32,536 nucleotides of DNA from Candidatus Nanoarchaeia archaeon (GCA_028713045.1 JAQTOY010000007.1:1-32536), one strand, 5' to 3'; numbered from the stretch's first letter, positions 1 through 10,644 are shown. The notes: a model not told the origin generated them from the letters alone. A program made the numbers and translations.

Positions 1-30
1 AATCAAAGCTTTCATCTTAAACTTTCTCAT
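1..30 (-). CDS. 5' end of a truncated minus-strand gene (N-terminus MRKFKMKALI or MKALI...), possibly a sugar nucleotidyltransferase
   Basis: Reverse complement of 1-30 reads ATG AGA AAG TTT AAG ATG AAA GCT TTG ATT. A TATA-like ctttaaatag (plus-strand ctatttaaag, ~37-46) lies ~26 nt upstream of the inner ATG at 15. MKALI resembles the start of NDP-sugar pyrophosphorylases (MKALILAAG), but only 5-10 residues are visible. Confidence 0.3.
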   Translation of the reverse strand, partial: MRKFKMKALI

Positions 31-145
31 TAATTCCTATTTAAAGAATTTATATTCTGGATTGGTTATTTTATAAGATATATTTTAAAAATGAACAATT
101 GAATCCTGCAAAACAAATAAAAACCTTTAATCCTAAGAATTTATA

Positions 146-1729
146 ATGGAAAGTTTAGAAAAAGAGAATCCGGAGATTAATGATAAATTAGAAAAAAGGA
201 AGGAAAGAATAATTAAATGGTTCAAGGATAAAAATAATATTGTATTTATCTTGATTCTTCTGCTATCTCTTGTTGTAATCTTTTATTATTTTAATATAAC
301 TAAGCATCAGACCTTATGGTATGATGAAGCAGAATATATGTCAACTGCCAATTACTGGGCTTTTGGCATACCCTATCAGATTCATCAAGAAAGGCCGCCA
401 CTATTCCCTTTTTTAGCATTTCTCTTACTTAAGTTGGGATTTAATGAGGTCGGAATTAGAATCCTGTTGGAGCTAGTGCCCTTTTTCCTTTGTTTGATAT
501 TCTTTTATTTTTTAGTATCAAAAATGTATAGCAAAAAGATAGCCTTGATAGCAACATTTATACTTTCTGTTTCATGGATACATATTTTCTATACAATGAG
601 GCTTATGACAGATTCAATAGGATTTTTATTCGGAATACTCTCCATTTATTGTTTCTGGGAAGGTTATATCAATAACAAAGGAAAAATTTATATTTGGCTG
701 ATTGGTTTTTTTGTTTCTCTTTCTTTTTTAGTAAGGCTTACCGGAGTTCTTTATGGAGTTCTAATATTATTATTCCTGCTGGTAACTGACAAATTTAGAT
801 TTTTAAAAAATAAAAACATGTGGATAAGTCTTCTTATCTCTTTATTGACAATTCTACCATACCTTATTTGGTCGCATTATTATTATGGTAATGCTTTCGC
901 ATTCAGAGCAGGATATGGGGGAGGTGCTGGTTCGGCATTAGGTTGGTGGATGTTAACTCTGTTATATGACTACCCGGAGTTAGTTTTCTTCATTTTTTTC
1001 TTAGTCGGAGTCTTAACATTATTACCGATGTTTTTAAGTCTAGACATAATCCTAACAAAAGAAAACAAAAAATATCTCAGTGATATTTTTATATTGCTAA
1101 ATATTTTATTTACTCTAGCATTCTTTATCTATTTTCTTAGACAGGGGGAAAACCGATGGCTGATGATGATGTCTATAGGAATATTTGTTATTTCTGCAAA
1201 AGGCATAGTTTTAGCATATGATTTTATAAATAAGCATATAGGAAAAATATTGGCAGTTATAGCTCTTCTGTTAATTTTATTTTCCGGAGCCTATTATCAA
1301 CTTAATCACGCGGATCAAATCATAAAGGGGAAAATAAATACTTACGATCAAGTAAGAGAGGCTGCTCTTTGGATGAAACAAAATTCAGATCCTAAAGATA
1401 TAATTGTTAGCGCTTCAGAACCTCAAAATACTTATTATTCTGAAAGAAAAACTTTGACCCATTATAATTCTTCGGGCCATGTTTATTTTACGCCAGAACA
1501 GTTCGATGGAATAATCAAAGAGCTAAAGCCAAAATATTATGTAACTTCGGTATTTGAACCATCGATTCCTCAATGGACTTATTCTTATCCCGATGAGCGT
1601 AAATTCATACCAGTTCAAGCCTGGTTTTCAGATCCTGATAAGAAACAACCGATTTTAGTAATTTATGAAATACCCTCTGATTTTATTTTAAACCAATCTT
1701 CCATAAAAAATAAATCTTCAAATAATTAA
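146..1729 (+). CDS. GT39/PMT-family (ArnT-like) membrane glycosyltransferase
   Basis: Many TM helices; the N-terminal 'LWYDEAEYMSTANYW...ERPPLFPFL' matches the acidic DE first-loop motif of dolichyl-P-mannose-protein mannosyltransferase-like enzymes. Confidence 0.8.
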   Translation: MESLEKENPEINDKLEKRKERIIKWFKDKNNIVFILILLLSLVVIFYYFNITKHQTLWYDEAEYMSTANYWAFGIPYQIHQERPPLFPFLAFLLLKLGFNEVGIRILLELVPFFLCLIFFYFLVSKMYSKKIALIATFILSVSWIHIFYTMRLMTDSIGFLFGILSIYCFWEGYINNKGKIYIWLIGFFVSLSFLVRLTGVLYGVLILLFLLVTDKFRFLKNKNMWISLLISLLTILPYLIWSHYYYGNAFAFRAGYGGGAGSALGWWMLTLLYDYPELVFFIFFLVGVLTLLPMFLSLDIILTKENKKYLSDIFILLNILFTLAFFIYFLRQGENRWLMMMSIGIFVISAKGIVLAYDFINKHIGKILAVIALLLILFSGAYYQLNHADQIIKGKINTYDQVREAALWMKQNSDPKDIIVSASEPQNTYYSERKTLTHYNSSGHVYFTPEQFDGIIKELKPKYYVTSVFEPSIPQWTYSYPDERKFIPVQAWFSDPDKKQPILVIYEIPSDFILNQSSIKNKSSNN

Positions 1730-2654
1730 CAATTACTATAAAGGAAAGGAAAGGATGTGCAAACCAGGCCAGATCTCTTATTTTTAAAAATCCTCTTAAT
1801 GCGTGATACATTGGAACAAAAAAAGTAAGCATTGCAATAGTAGCATAAATTTTTCTTGCAAAAGGTACGTCCCACTTATATCTTCTTTTATCATAATCCC
1901 TTATAAAAATGCCAAAATTACGCTCCAATTTAAAAAGAAAATCTTTGAAAGACCTTGAATGTAAGTGGATTATATCTAATTTAACCATTGCAAATTTATT
2001 AAATCCTGAGGCAACAAGATCCTGCATAGCATCGAGATGAGAAAATGCCGGAGCATAATCTGTTTTAAGTACAAATTCCTTTTTTATTGTAAAACCAACA
2101 GAGCCTATTGTTGGAAGGCTTCTTTTATCAAATTCAACTGTGAAGTAGTCTCTTTCTTCTTTTATCAGATGATTTTTCCATTTTTTTTCCCATAACATTA
2201 AAGCACTTCTGTTATTAAAATAAATAGTCAATGGATCAGTTATGCCATACATGGTGCAATATCTGTCAAAAAATTTATCCTTTTTATTGTACCTAAACCA
2301 TAAGGGTTGGCTTCCAACAAGGGTTGGATCTTCTAACAAAGGAGTAATCATTTTTTTAATCCAATCTTTTTCAGTTAAAACATTATCTGCATCTAAAAAC
2401 ATCAAATATTCTCCAGAGGACGCCTTTATTCCAAGAGATTTCCCTATATCATAATCATGTTTTCCATTTCTTATTTTTTTAATCTTAAATTCTTTTGCTA
2501 TTTGAAGGGTATTGTCTGTGGAATCATCATCAACAAAAACAATCTCAATCTTATCTTGAGGATAGTCTTGCTCTCTGATACTTTTTAGACAATTCTCAAT
2601 CTTTTCTTGTTCATTGTATACAGGCATTACAATGCTGACTTTAGGATACTTCAT
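1683..2654 (-). CDS. GT2 family glycosyltransferase
   Basis: 'VSIVMPVYNEQEKIENCLKSIREQDYP...VFVDDDSTDNTLQIA...FLDADN' is the canonical GT-A/GT2 start; C-terminal hydrophobic segments. Confidence 0.9.
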   Translation of the reverse strand: MKYPKVSIVMPVYNEQEKIENCLKSIREQDYPQDKIEIVFVDDDSTDNTLQIAKEFKIKKIRNGKHDYDIGKSLGIKASSGEYLMFLDADNVLTEKDWIKKMITPLLEDPTLVGSQPLWFRYNKKDKFFDRYCTMYGITDPLTIYFNNRSALMLWEKKWKNHLIKEERDYFTVEFDKRSLPTIGSVGFTIKKEFVLKTDYAPAFSHLDAMQDLVASGFNKFAMVKLDIIHLHSRSFKDFLFKLERNFGIFIRDYDKRRYKWDVPFARKIYATIAMLTFFVPMYHALRGFLKIRDLAWFAHPFLSFIVIVNYLKIYFLWKIGLK

Positions 2655-3756
2655 TTTTTTGTGACAGTTTAATAAGAGGTATGAGGCTTATTTTTTTAAA
2701 TTCATTCTCTAAATAAGTTTCATCAACTCCACAACCTTTACATATCGGAATTCCCTCACGGTTTTTTAATAAGCCTTTTCTAAACTCCTTTACTTTTTGA
2801 TTGTTCCATATCTCTTTAAAAGGTTGGGTAAATGCATTTCCAAAAACAACTTCATTATCACATGAGAAATCACAGGGATTTACCCATCCATCCCAGGTTA
2901 TGAATACAGAATACCAGGGCATGTAGCAAGGTTTGTTTTTATTATAGAATTCCTTGTCTCCATTAAATCTAAGATATTCAATAAGGGGGCCGATGCTTAC
3001 CTCGGCCCTTGTATTTTTTATTAACTCTTGCGTTTCATTTATTAATCGTTCAACATCTTCCATTGAACCTAAGAGTTTATTCTTTTGATTTTCATTCTTG
3101 CCCAATGTGACAACAAAACTTCCTGCAACATAATCAACTCCAAGTTCGTCTGCCAATTCTATAAACCTTGGAAGATTGTTTATATTATTGTTCTGAAGAA
3201 CAAAAAACATATGTATCTTTGTATTTGACTTAAGCTCGTTCCTTCTCCTTACAAATTCTTTTACATTATTCTTCATTAATTCAAAATTTCCACCAATTCT
3301 TATTTTCTCATAACTTTTTTTATCTGTCCCATCAATTGAGATTGATACTATGTCTATATTTGTTTTTAATATTTTTTCAATGTTCTCTTGGTTAAGCAAA
3401 TTTGCATTTGTGTCAAACTTGACCATTGTTTTCTTAGACTTTGCATATTCGATTATTCTAAAGATGTCCGGGTTCATGAAAGGTTCTCCAATACCAGTCA
3501 AGTTAAGATAAACGGGATTTATCTGATCAAAAACTAATTTGAAATTCTCAAATTTAAGAAAACCCTGTTTTCTGTTTAAACCAGTATTCAATGGACACAT
3601 TTTACATTTTAAATTGCATATACTGGAACTTTCAAATTTTAATTTAAATGGCAAAGTAGCTTTGTTTCCGTGCCTGTATGTAGAGAATACGCTGAGTATA
3701 GATTTTGCAGGCTTTCTGATTAAAGCACTTTTCATGATTTTTTTATATGATACCAT
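2641..3756 (-). CDS. radical SAM/SPASM domain protein
   Basis: CNLKCKMC (CxxxCxxC), GEPFMNPD, and a C-terminal Cys-rich SPASM region (CYMPW...NPCDFSC...CKGCG). Confidence 0.9.
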   Translation of the reverse strand: MVSYKKIMKSALIRKPAKSILSVFSTYRHGNKATLPFKLKFESSSICNLKCKMCPLNTGLNRKQGFLKFENFKLVFDQINPVYLNLTGIGEPFMNPDIFRIIEYAKSKKTMVKFDTNANLLNQENIEKILKTNIDIVSISIDGTDKKSYEKIRIGGNFELMKNNVKEFVRRRNELKSNTKIHMFFVLQNNNINNLPRFIELADELGVDYVAGSFVVTLGKNENQKNKLLGSMEDVERLINETQELIKNTRAEVSIGPLIEYLRFNGDKEFYNKNKPCYMPWYSVFITWDGWVNPCDFSCDNEVVFGNAFTQPFKEIWNNQKVKEFRKGLLKNREGIPICKGCGVDETYLENEFKKISLIPLIKLSQKNEVS

Positions 3757-4573
3757 TTTTTACACCCTCTCTAAAACCCCTTATATTAATTTTTAAGTCC
3801 CTTTTTGTGTTCTCTAAATCCGCAAGACTGTCTTCAGTTAGATTTTTTATATTCTCCGGGCTTATTATATTTGGAGCAATTATTGAAATAAGTCTGCAAA
3901 GAGAAACAGGAATTGACAAATTTGGTTTCCTTATTCCAATTTGCCTTTTTAATTCATTTATCATTTCAATGAAATAAACGCCATCTCCCCCAGGAATATC
4001 ATATTCTTTATTGTTTGTTTTTGGGTTATTAATGCAATTTCCAACTGCTTTAATAATATCATCTATATGCACTGGAAATATCAAATATCTGCCATTTCCA
4101 ACAATCGGCACGAAAGGCAATTTTCTTATTTTTTCTAAAATAAAATTAAAGCTTGTGCTTCCAGGACCATAGATAATACTGGGCCGAAGTATAGTATATT
4201 TTAGCCCCGAATCAATTATAATCTTTTCAATTTTCTGTTTTGTTTTTCCATATTCATCTGGAAAAGACCTTTTTGCAGCCATAGAACTCATATAGATTAT
4301 TTTTTTAATCTTATTTTTCCGGCAAATTTCAACAAGGTTTTCAGCCATTGGTATGTTTTCAGGATTGTTTTTTGAAGCAGCGAGATGCACAACAGTATCA
4401 ATTCGTTTAAACGAATTCTCTAAAGACTCTTTTATCAAAAGATTTCCAGGGATAATATTTTTTTCAGTGCTTTTTTGAGAAAGAACCTTTACATCATAAG
4501 TATTTTTAATTTCTTCAACCAGTTTCCTTCCTACAAATCCAGTTCCGCCAGTTATTAATATTCTTTTTTTCAT
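3743..4573 (-). CDS. NAD(P)-dependent SDR epimerase/dehydratase (NDUFA9-like atypical SDR)
   Basis: 'MKKRILITGGTGFVGRKLVEE' Rossmann motif; start trimmed from the ORF-track 4606 to the Met at 4573, which overlaps the upstream stop (ATGA). Confidence 0.88.
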   Translation of the reverse strand: MKKRILITGGTGFVGRKLVEEIKNTYDVKVLSQKSTEKNIIPGNLLIKESLENSFKRIDTVVHLAASKNNPENIPMAENLVEICRKNKIKKIIYMSSMAAKRSFPDEYGKTKQKIEKIIIDSGLKYTILRPSIIYGPGSTSFNFILEKIRKLPFVPIVGNGRYLIFPVHIDDIIKAVGNCINNPKTNNKEYDIPGGDGVYFIEMINELKRQIGIRKPNLSIPVSLCRLISIIAPNIISPENIKNLTEDSLADLENTKRDLKINIRGFREGVKNGII

Positions 4574-5157
4574 TTTATTTTCTCTGCAATAACATAAAAC
4601 CCCCATCCCCTTATTGTTTCCCCAGATTCAATCACTTTAAACCCTGTAAGGTTCAATGCAGTTTTTAATGATTCTAGATTAAAAGCATGTTTATGGGAGG
4701 GATCTAGCTTTAAAGAGTTAATGCAGTCCTCATCAGGAGTGGTTATTCCCAATTTTCCTCTTTTTTTAAGGACCCTATTCCATTCTTTTAGGGCCTTTAA
4801 GAAATCTACATAATGTTCAATATTATCCCTTGAAACAACATAATCCAAAGAACAATCCTCAAACATTGGCAGATTATCTCCGGAACTCTTTACATCTGCA
4901 TCAGAGATTTTATTTTTTTCACAACCATATTTTCCAATCTCCCCTTTTCCAACAATATCTATGCCGATAACTTCGGGGCAGATTTTATCGCTTCCACATC
5001 CAACATCAATGCCCTTACCAATGCAAATCTTAATCAAAGGAAATTTTGTCTTATGTACCAATTTTCCATCAGACTCTGTAAAAACTTTAGTTTTATCCAA
5101 TGCTAACGAAACCTTTACTGCTTTTATTCTTAAATAATCTTTAATTGAGTTTAGCAT
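4570..5157 (-). CDS. SAM-dependent methyltransferase (Methyltransf_11-like)
   Basis: 'GIDVGCGSDKICPEVIGIDIV...DYVVSRDNIEHYVDFLKALKEWNRVLKKRGKLGITTPD' class I methyltransferase motifs. Confidence 0.88.
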   Translation of the reverse strand: MLNSIKDYLRIKAVKVSLALDKTKVFTESDGKLVHKTKFPLIKICIGKGIDVGCGSDKICPEVIGIDIVGKGEIGKYGCEKNKISDADVKSSGDNLPMFEDCSLDYVVSRDNIEHYVDFLKALKEWNRVLKKRGKLGITTPDEDCINSLKLDPSHKHAFNLESLKTALNLTGFKVIESGETIRGWGFYVIAEKIK

Positions 5158-6568
5158 TTTTTGTTTCTAGATATTCTTTTAGTTTAAATGTAAACCGGTT
5201 ATTTATAAAATTATTTAAAAATTCCTCTTTAAGCCCATTTCTTAAAAAAAATCTTTGTTGATTTATCCAATAAAATATCTGCTGAAAAAAGTTTATCCTG
5301 TAAAATTCGGAGAATAAGATTTTATCAGGGACATCTGAAACATTAAGATCATTTCCAAGAACCCCAAACCCTTTCCAGCCTTCAAGATTGTCTGGAACTT
5401 TAACTTTATTTTTTAGGATAGACAAATCAAAATAAGGTGTTCCAGGCATAGGCCTGTAAAGTTGTATTAAATTCTCATCAGCAGGTATTTTTTTTATATA
5501 ATTTATTGTTTCTTTTAATTCCTCAAGAGTTTCTGTTGGATGCCCAAAAATATAGGTATTTCTCAAAAAAATGCCATTTTTTCTTATGTTTTTTGCAATT
5601 TCAATAGCTTTTTCCAAATCTATGACTTTATTATTCAATTTTTGTATTCTCTTTGAACCAGATTCCACGCCTAACATAATACTTACGCATCCAGAATCTT
5701 TAATCATTTTGATTAATTCCTGATCTAAGACCTGATATCTGGCAGCAGTTATCCATTTTAATTTTAAACCACTCTTATTTAAGACCTCACAGAATCTTTT
5801 TGCATAATCTTTCGATACTAAATGCAAGTCCTCTCCAACATCCAAAACTTCAATTTTGTTTTTGGTAAGACCTTGGACAAACTTAAATTCTTCAATAGCT
5901 CTTTTTGGGTCCGCAATTCTATATGGGCCCAAATAACATTTTACATTGCTATTGCTATTATGGCAAAAACCGCATTTAAATGCACATCCTCTTGTTGTGC
6001 TGATTGGAATTGAATTATTTTTTTTGTAGGGGAAATATCGGTCTATGTTCTCTAATAAATCCCAAGCAGGCAATGGAACCTCATCTAATTTAACGAATTT
6101 TTTTGGAGCAGGCATAATTTTTATTCTGCCTTGTATCTTAATTCCCGTTCCATCTAGATTGACTTTTTTGCCCTCATAATGCTTTAAAAGATTTTGAAAA
6201 GTAATTTCACCCTCACCTATAACAACAGCATCTATAAGGGGATTTTTTAAGGTCTGTTCAGGAAGGATTGTTGGATGAGGTCCGCCCCACACAACAATTT
6301 TATTGAGTTCTTTTGCAATTCTACTTATTTCAAGAGCCCTTGGTATAGGTGGACCTGTTAGAACCCTTATCCCAACAATAAATGGGTTGATGCTCTCCAT
6401 ATCTTTTTTTATTTTATAACTATCAATTTCTTCTCCAGAATAATCTTTGATAACTATTTGGTATTTATCTCTCAAAACTGCTGCCAAATGCATTAATCCT
6501 ATTGGAGGATAGAGAGTATGTCTTGCTCCTGGTTCGATTAATAATATTTTTTTCATATTCTTATTCAT
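5141..6568 (-). CDS. B12-binding-domain radical SAM protein
   Basis: N-terminal cobalamin-binding-like domain ('YPPIGLMHLAAVLR...VVWGGPHPTILPE...VIGEGE') followed by TTRGCAFKCGFCHN (CxxxCxxC). Confidence 0.92.
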   Translation of the reverse strand: MNKNMKKILLIEPGARHTLYPPIGLMHLAAVLRDKYQIVIKDYSGEEIDSYKIKKDMESINPFIVGIRVLTGPPIPRALEISRIAKELNKIVVWGGPHPTILPEQTLKNPLIDAVVIGEGEITFQNLLKHYEGKKVNLDGTGIKIQGRIKIMPAPKKFVKLDEVPLPAWDLLENIDRYFPYKKNNSIPISTTRGCAFKCGFCHNSNSNVKCYLGPYRIADPKRAIEEFKFVQGLTKNKIEVLDVGEDLHLVSKDYAKRFCEVLNKSGLKLKWITAARYQVLDQELIKMIKDSGCVSIMLGVESGSKRIQKLNNKVIDLEKAIEIAKNIRKNGIFLRNTYIFGHPTETLEELKETINYIKKIPADENLIQLYRPMPGTPYFDLSILKNKVKVPDNLEGWKGFGVLGNDLNVSDVPDKILFSEFYRINFFQQIFYWINQQRFFLRNGLKEEFLNNFINNRFTFKLKEYLETKNAKLN

Positions 6569-6588
6569 ATATAAGTCGATGGCCTTTA

Positions 6589-7515
6589 CTAAAAAAATTT
6601 TTTAAGGTACCCATAAATCATTCCAGCACCATAGCTTAAATGTATTATAAAGTATATAATTGGTAGAAAAAAAACCGCTTTATAATCTTTATTTTTATAG
6701 GATTCATAGATTGAAAATAGGATTATTAAAGCAACATATGCCATCAGAGGAGTAAGAATCAAAAGTTTATATTTTAAGAAGAACTGCAAGGGATATATTA
6801 AAAACAATAATAAAAATAGAAGATAAAGTATGAACAGACTAGGGATAAGAAAGAAAGGCATTTTAAGAGTTTCTATAAATTTTTCCTTAAGGGGCCGGGT
6901 CTTGCCATAAAGGAATATTTGTTTCATCAAAGAGTTAGCATCAGCCCTTCTTTTATGGTATATTCTTATATCTGGAGAATAAGCAACTTTAAATCCAAAT
7001 TTTTTTGCATCAGATATAAATTTAGGATCTTCACCTGGAAATAGGTTAATATCAAATTTTACCTTGTCAAAAACTTCCCTTTTACAAAAAAGATTAGCCG
7101 AGGTAAGCATAGTTTCATCTGCATTTAATATTGGTTTTTTCCCAGAATATCGATTAGATACTTTCCAGGCGCCAAATAAAGAGGATAGCGCATAACCGGA
7201 TATTTTAGCAAATCCAATTTCTCCCTCAGGAGTTAATTGAGGTCCTCCAGCAATATCAATCTCAGGATGTTCTTTTGTGAATTCTTCAATTTTTTTTAAA
7301 TAGTCCCTTTCAATATGAGCATCATCATCCAAGAAAACGATTGTATCAAATTTTGATTGTTCTGCTGCTTTATTCCTTTGCTCAGAGGGATTTCTCCCCC
7401 TTATAACAATAACCTCAAAATTCCCCTTGGGATAATCCAGTTCATTTATGGATTGGAGTATTGGCGCACTTCTTTCAGGTGCAACTGGAATAACTAGAGA
7501 AAATTTTTTTTCCAT
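6589..7515 (-). CDS. GT2 family glycosyltransferase with C-terminal TM helices
   Basis: 'FSLVIPVAPERSAPILQSINELDYP...FLDDDAHIERDYL...GEDPKFISDAKKFGFKVAYSPDIRIYHKRRA'. Confidence 0.88.
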   Translation of the reverse strand: MEKKFSLVIPVAPERSAPILQSINELDYPKGNFEVIVIRGRNPSEQRNKAAEQSKFDTIVFLDDDAHIERDYLKKIEEFTKEHPEIDIAGGPQLTPEGEIGFAKISGYALSSLFGAWKVSNRYSGKKPILNADETMLTSANLFCKREVFDKVKFDINLFPGEDPKFISDAKKFGFKVAYSPDIRIYHKRRADANSLMKQIFLYGKTRPLKEKFIETLKMPFFLIPSLFILYLLFLLLFLIYPLQFFLKYKLLILTPLMAYVALIILFSIYESYKNKDYKAVFFLPIIYFIIHLSYGAGMIYGYLKKFF

Positions 7516-7523
7516 TTTTTAGA

Positions 7524-8318
7524 TTAAAGTCTATGATGCATCTTCATAAACTCCGGCATTTTATCATATAATTTAATAAAGTTTTTAAATGGAGAATTCA
7601 AGATTCTTAATCTTATTATTGCAAGTGCCATTAATGGCCCTGCTCTTTTAAGATTGATTTTTGAATATGCTTTATCTGACCAGTTTGTAGGGTGTTCTTT
7701 TACAGATAATCTATTTTTTTTAAGGCAGTATATTAAATCAACATCAAAAGCCCATTTTGTTATTGTAAGATCCGGAAGTATTTTTTCGATGCTTTCTTTT
7801 TTGAATAGCTTTGCCCCGCACTGAGTATCGTTGTAAGGAAATAAAAACAAAATTCTTATAAGAAAATTAAATATCCTGCTTACAAATATTCTCTGAAATG
7901 ATTGTTTAGGATAGACCTTGGCTCCCTTTATATACCTGCTTGCAATGATAGCATCATAATCTTCTATGTTTTCTATAAGGTCAAAGAAAGATTTCGGGTC
8001 AGTTGCCATGTCTGCATCAACAAACCCTATCATTTCACTATCCTCTTTTAACGCTTCTTTAAAGCCTTCAATAACTGCAAATCCCTTTCCCCCAGGTTTT
8101 AAATTAATATATTTTACTTCTTTAAATTTTTTTGAATACTTTTTTACAATTTCCTCAGTTCTATCTTGACTATTGTTTATTACAACAAGAATGCTGAAAT
8201 TGAGAATCTTTTTATTTTTTAAATCCTTGAAGAACAGGGGATATTCATTTAGTGTATTATCTATTCTTTTCTCTTCATTATGTGCCGGAATTATGATGGT
8301 TATTTTTTTCATTTTCAA
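7524..8318 (-). CDS. GT2, dolichyl-phosphate glucosyl/mannosyltransferase-like
   Basis: 'ITIIIPAHNEEKRIDNTLNEY...GFVDADMATDPKSFFDLIE...IIASRYIKGA...QCGAKLFKKE' resembles the DPM1/ALG5 family. Confidence 0.88.
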   Translation of the reverse strand: MKMKKITIIIPAHNEEKRIDNTLNEYPLFFKDLKNKKILNFSILVVINNSQDRTEEIVKKYSKKFKEVKYINLKPGGKGFAVIEGFKEALKEDSEMIGFVDADMATDPKSFFDLIENIEDYDAIIASRYIKGAKVYPKQSFQRIFVSRIFNFLIRILFLFPYNDTQCGAKLFKKESIEKILPDLTITKWAFDVDLIYCLKKNRLSVKEHPTNWSDKAYSKINLKRAGPLMALAIIRLRILNSPFKNFIKLYDKMPEFMKMHHRL

Positions 8319-8320
8319 AA

Positions 8321-9586
8321 TTAAGTTTTAATTACAAGAGGATTTATTATTTTCCTTTTTAGTATTAATATCAAAGACCCGAGTAATATAAGATTAGCTA
8401 CTAAAAACGAAATTGAGAATTCAATAAGACTTGAATGAAAAAGATAAAAAAATATAATTTCCAAAAAAACAAAAAACAAAAACAGATAGGGTCTTTTGAT
8501 TTGTTTTAAAGAAACAAGATACAATAAAATAATATTGCTTAAGGACAAGAATGTCAATCCAAGACCTATCCAAAAGATTATGCCCGAAGCAAGAATATAT
8601 TTTTTACCGAATAATAAACTTATTATAAACTCTGGCAAGAACCAATATAATAAGAGAGCTATTGCAGAAATTAAAACAATTATTTTTAATGATTTTTTTA
8701 ATAAAAATCCAGTTTTTTCTCCGTTACTATGTTTTTCTAGGGTCAATGGAAGCATAGCCTTTCCAATAGCGAAAGTTCCAAAGAAAATCATTTTTCCAAG
8801 CATGGATGCCACGGCATAAATTCCAGATAACTCTTCACTAAAGAATCTTCTAGCAAAGATAGTATCCAGGCTGTATATGAGTGTTACTGAAAGCATTATA
8901 AAAAAATAAGGAAAGAAAGATTGATAAATTCCATCAGACTTTAAATTTTCTTTTTTCTCTTTCATTATCTTTGATAATGATAAGATTCCAAGTATGAAGG
9001 CTATTAACAATCCCAAGATAACTGCGAATATGGCTCCAAAGACTTTCCAACTAAGTAGTACTAAGTCTATTGAGAGAACAACTTTAATCAAAGACTCTAT
9101 GATCATATTCCACCCCAAATTTAAAAATCTTTTTTGACCCTGTAATGCTCCGCGGACTATTGGCACCAACATCGAAAGGAATATTAAAAGGCCGGTAAAA
9201 GCAAGCAACATAAAATCAATTTTTATAAAATCTGAAATGAAATAAGCCAATAAAAGGAATATTAAATACAGGATAAAAGAAAACCAGAATCCTTTTTTTA
9301 TGCTTTTAATCAAGATACTTTTGATTTTCCAACATTCTTCCTTTAGTTTATGTTTGCTAGTATAATCTGCTATAAAGTTCTGGATTGATTCGCTGGGAAT
9401 GGAAAATATATAGATAAAGGAGAATAAAACTGCAAGAACCCCATATTCAGCAGGGCCCAATAATCTGGCCATTGAAAAATGAAAGATATAATTCAAAAAA
9501 TTATATATATTTATCATTATGAATAGAATCAAGCTGCCTTTTATCAATTCATCATTTTTTATCTTATCTTTTATGTTTTTTATCAT
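8321..9586 (-). CDS. polytopic polysaccharide/lipid-linked oligosaccharide flippase (MOP/MATE-like)
   Basis: ~12 hydrophobic segments; 'HFSMARLLGPAEYGVLAVLFSF' is the N-terminal signature of polysaccharide-biosynthesis flippases. Start trimmed to Met at 9586, just after the end of the upstream gene. Confidence 0.85.
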   Translation of the reverse strand: MIKNIKDKIKNDELIKGSLILFIMINIYNFLNYIFHFSMARLLGPAEYGVLAVLFSFIYIFSIPSESIQNFIADYTSKHKLKEECWKIKSILIKSIKKGFWFSFILYLIFLLLAYFISDFIKIDFMLLAFTGLLIFLSMLVPIVRGALQGQKRFLNLGWNMIIESLIKVVLSIDLVLLSWKVFGAIFAVILGLLIAFILGILSLSKIMKEKKENLKSDGIYQSFFPYFFIMLSVTLIYSLDTIFARRFFSEELSGIYAVASMLGKMIFFGTFAIGKAMLPLTLEKHSNGEKTGFLLKKSLKIIVLISAIALLLYWFLPEFIISLLFGKKYILASGIIFWIGLGLTFLSLSNIILLYLVSLKQIKRPYLFLFFVFLEIIFFYLFHSSLIEFSISFLVANLILLGSLILILKRKIINPLVIKT

Positions 9587-9593
9587 AATGCAA

Positions 9594-10613
9594 TTAAATG
9601 AATATGCTACTTCTGAATATGAATAAGGTAAAAAGACAAACAATTATCTGAAAGGCAAATATAAGCCAGACTACCTCTCTTTCATAAACTTTTTTATTCT
9701 TCTTTATCTTTTTAAGAATCCACAATGATAAATGAGTTAACCCATAGATTTTGTCATAAGGCATTTCTAAACTTCCGTCTTCTTGTGGGATGCAAAAAGA
9801 CTGTTTTTTTAATTTCCCCCTTACTTTTAATATAGTTTCTAAAATATACGGAATAAAAACAAAAACTCCAATTTTTTCAAAATTTCCAAGTATAACTATG
9901 CAAGCGATTAATGCACCTATAGAATAAGTTAATATATCTCCCGGGAAAACTTTTGCAGGACATTTATTATAAAAATAAAAGACTACTAAAGAACCGATCA
10001 TTATAAGTCCAATTAGGCTCCATGCTAAACCTCCGGTCATATATGCTACAAAAGATAGAAATCCTAAAATTATAATCCCCTGTCCGGCTTCCAATCCATT
10101 AAATCCTGCTAAAAAATTATAGGTAGTTGTTGCTCCCGTTATTCCCAAGGGGATTAAAACTAAAGGATATAAATAACCTAATTGAACTAATCCAAAAATG
10201 GGAAGACTAATCTCATGATGTCCTGCATTTATAACAATTAATGGAATAGATGAAAATATAACTAGAAATATTCTAAATCTGACAGATAAACCTCCATGTT
10301 TCCAACCTAATAAATCATCTGTTAAACCAATAATAGCAAGAATTAATATAACACTCAGCAAAGCAAAGATATAAACCACTAGTCCATCAAAACCAAGATA
10401 ATAAGTTTTTATGGCAATATAAGACAGTACTCCAAGAATAAATGCCATAACAACAACAATTCCTCCTGATGAAGCCACGTTCCTTGGATGCCCAAATTTG
10501 TTCATATCCTCCCATAATAAACATACCTGGTTGCATTTTTTAATCCATTTTGGAAGGGTCACCAATGTTAAAATAAAGCTTACAAAAACTGAAATAAGCA
10601 GTACAAGATTCAT
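9594..10613 (-). CDS. GT4 polyprenyl-phosphate HexNAc-1-phosphate transferase (AglH/ALG7/MraY-like)
   Basis: Multi-TM; 'KFGHPRNVASSGGIVV', 'IGLTDDLLGWKHGGLS', 'YNFLAGFNGLEAGQG' and 'KVFPGDILTYSIGA' are the signature motifs of UDP-GlcNAc:dolichyl-P GlcNAc-1-P transferases. Confidence 0.93.
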   Translation of the reverse strand: MNLVLLISVFVSFILTLVTLPKWIKKCNQVCLLWEDMNKFGHPRNVASSGGIVVVMAFILGVLSYIAIKTYYLGFDGLVVYIFALLSVILILAIIGLTDDLLGWKHGGLSVRFRIFLVIFSSIPLIVINAGHHEISLPIFGLVQLGYLYPLVLIPLGITGATTTYNFLAGFNGLEAGQGIIILGFLSFVAYMTGGLAWSLIGLIMIGSLVVFYFYNKCPAKVFPGDILTYSIGALIACIVILGNFEKIGVFVFIPYILETILKVRGKLKKQSFCIPQEDGSLEMPYDKIYGLTHLSLWILKKIKKNKKVYEREVVWLIFAFQIIVCLFTLFIFRSSIFI

Positions 10614-10644
10614 CAGTTTAAGAGAAATTTTAACTTTTTAAAGT

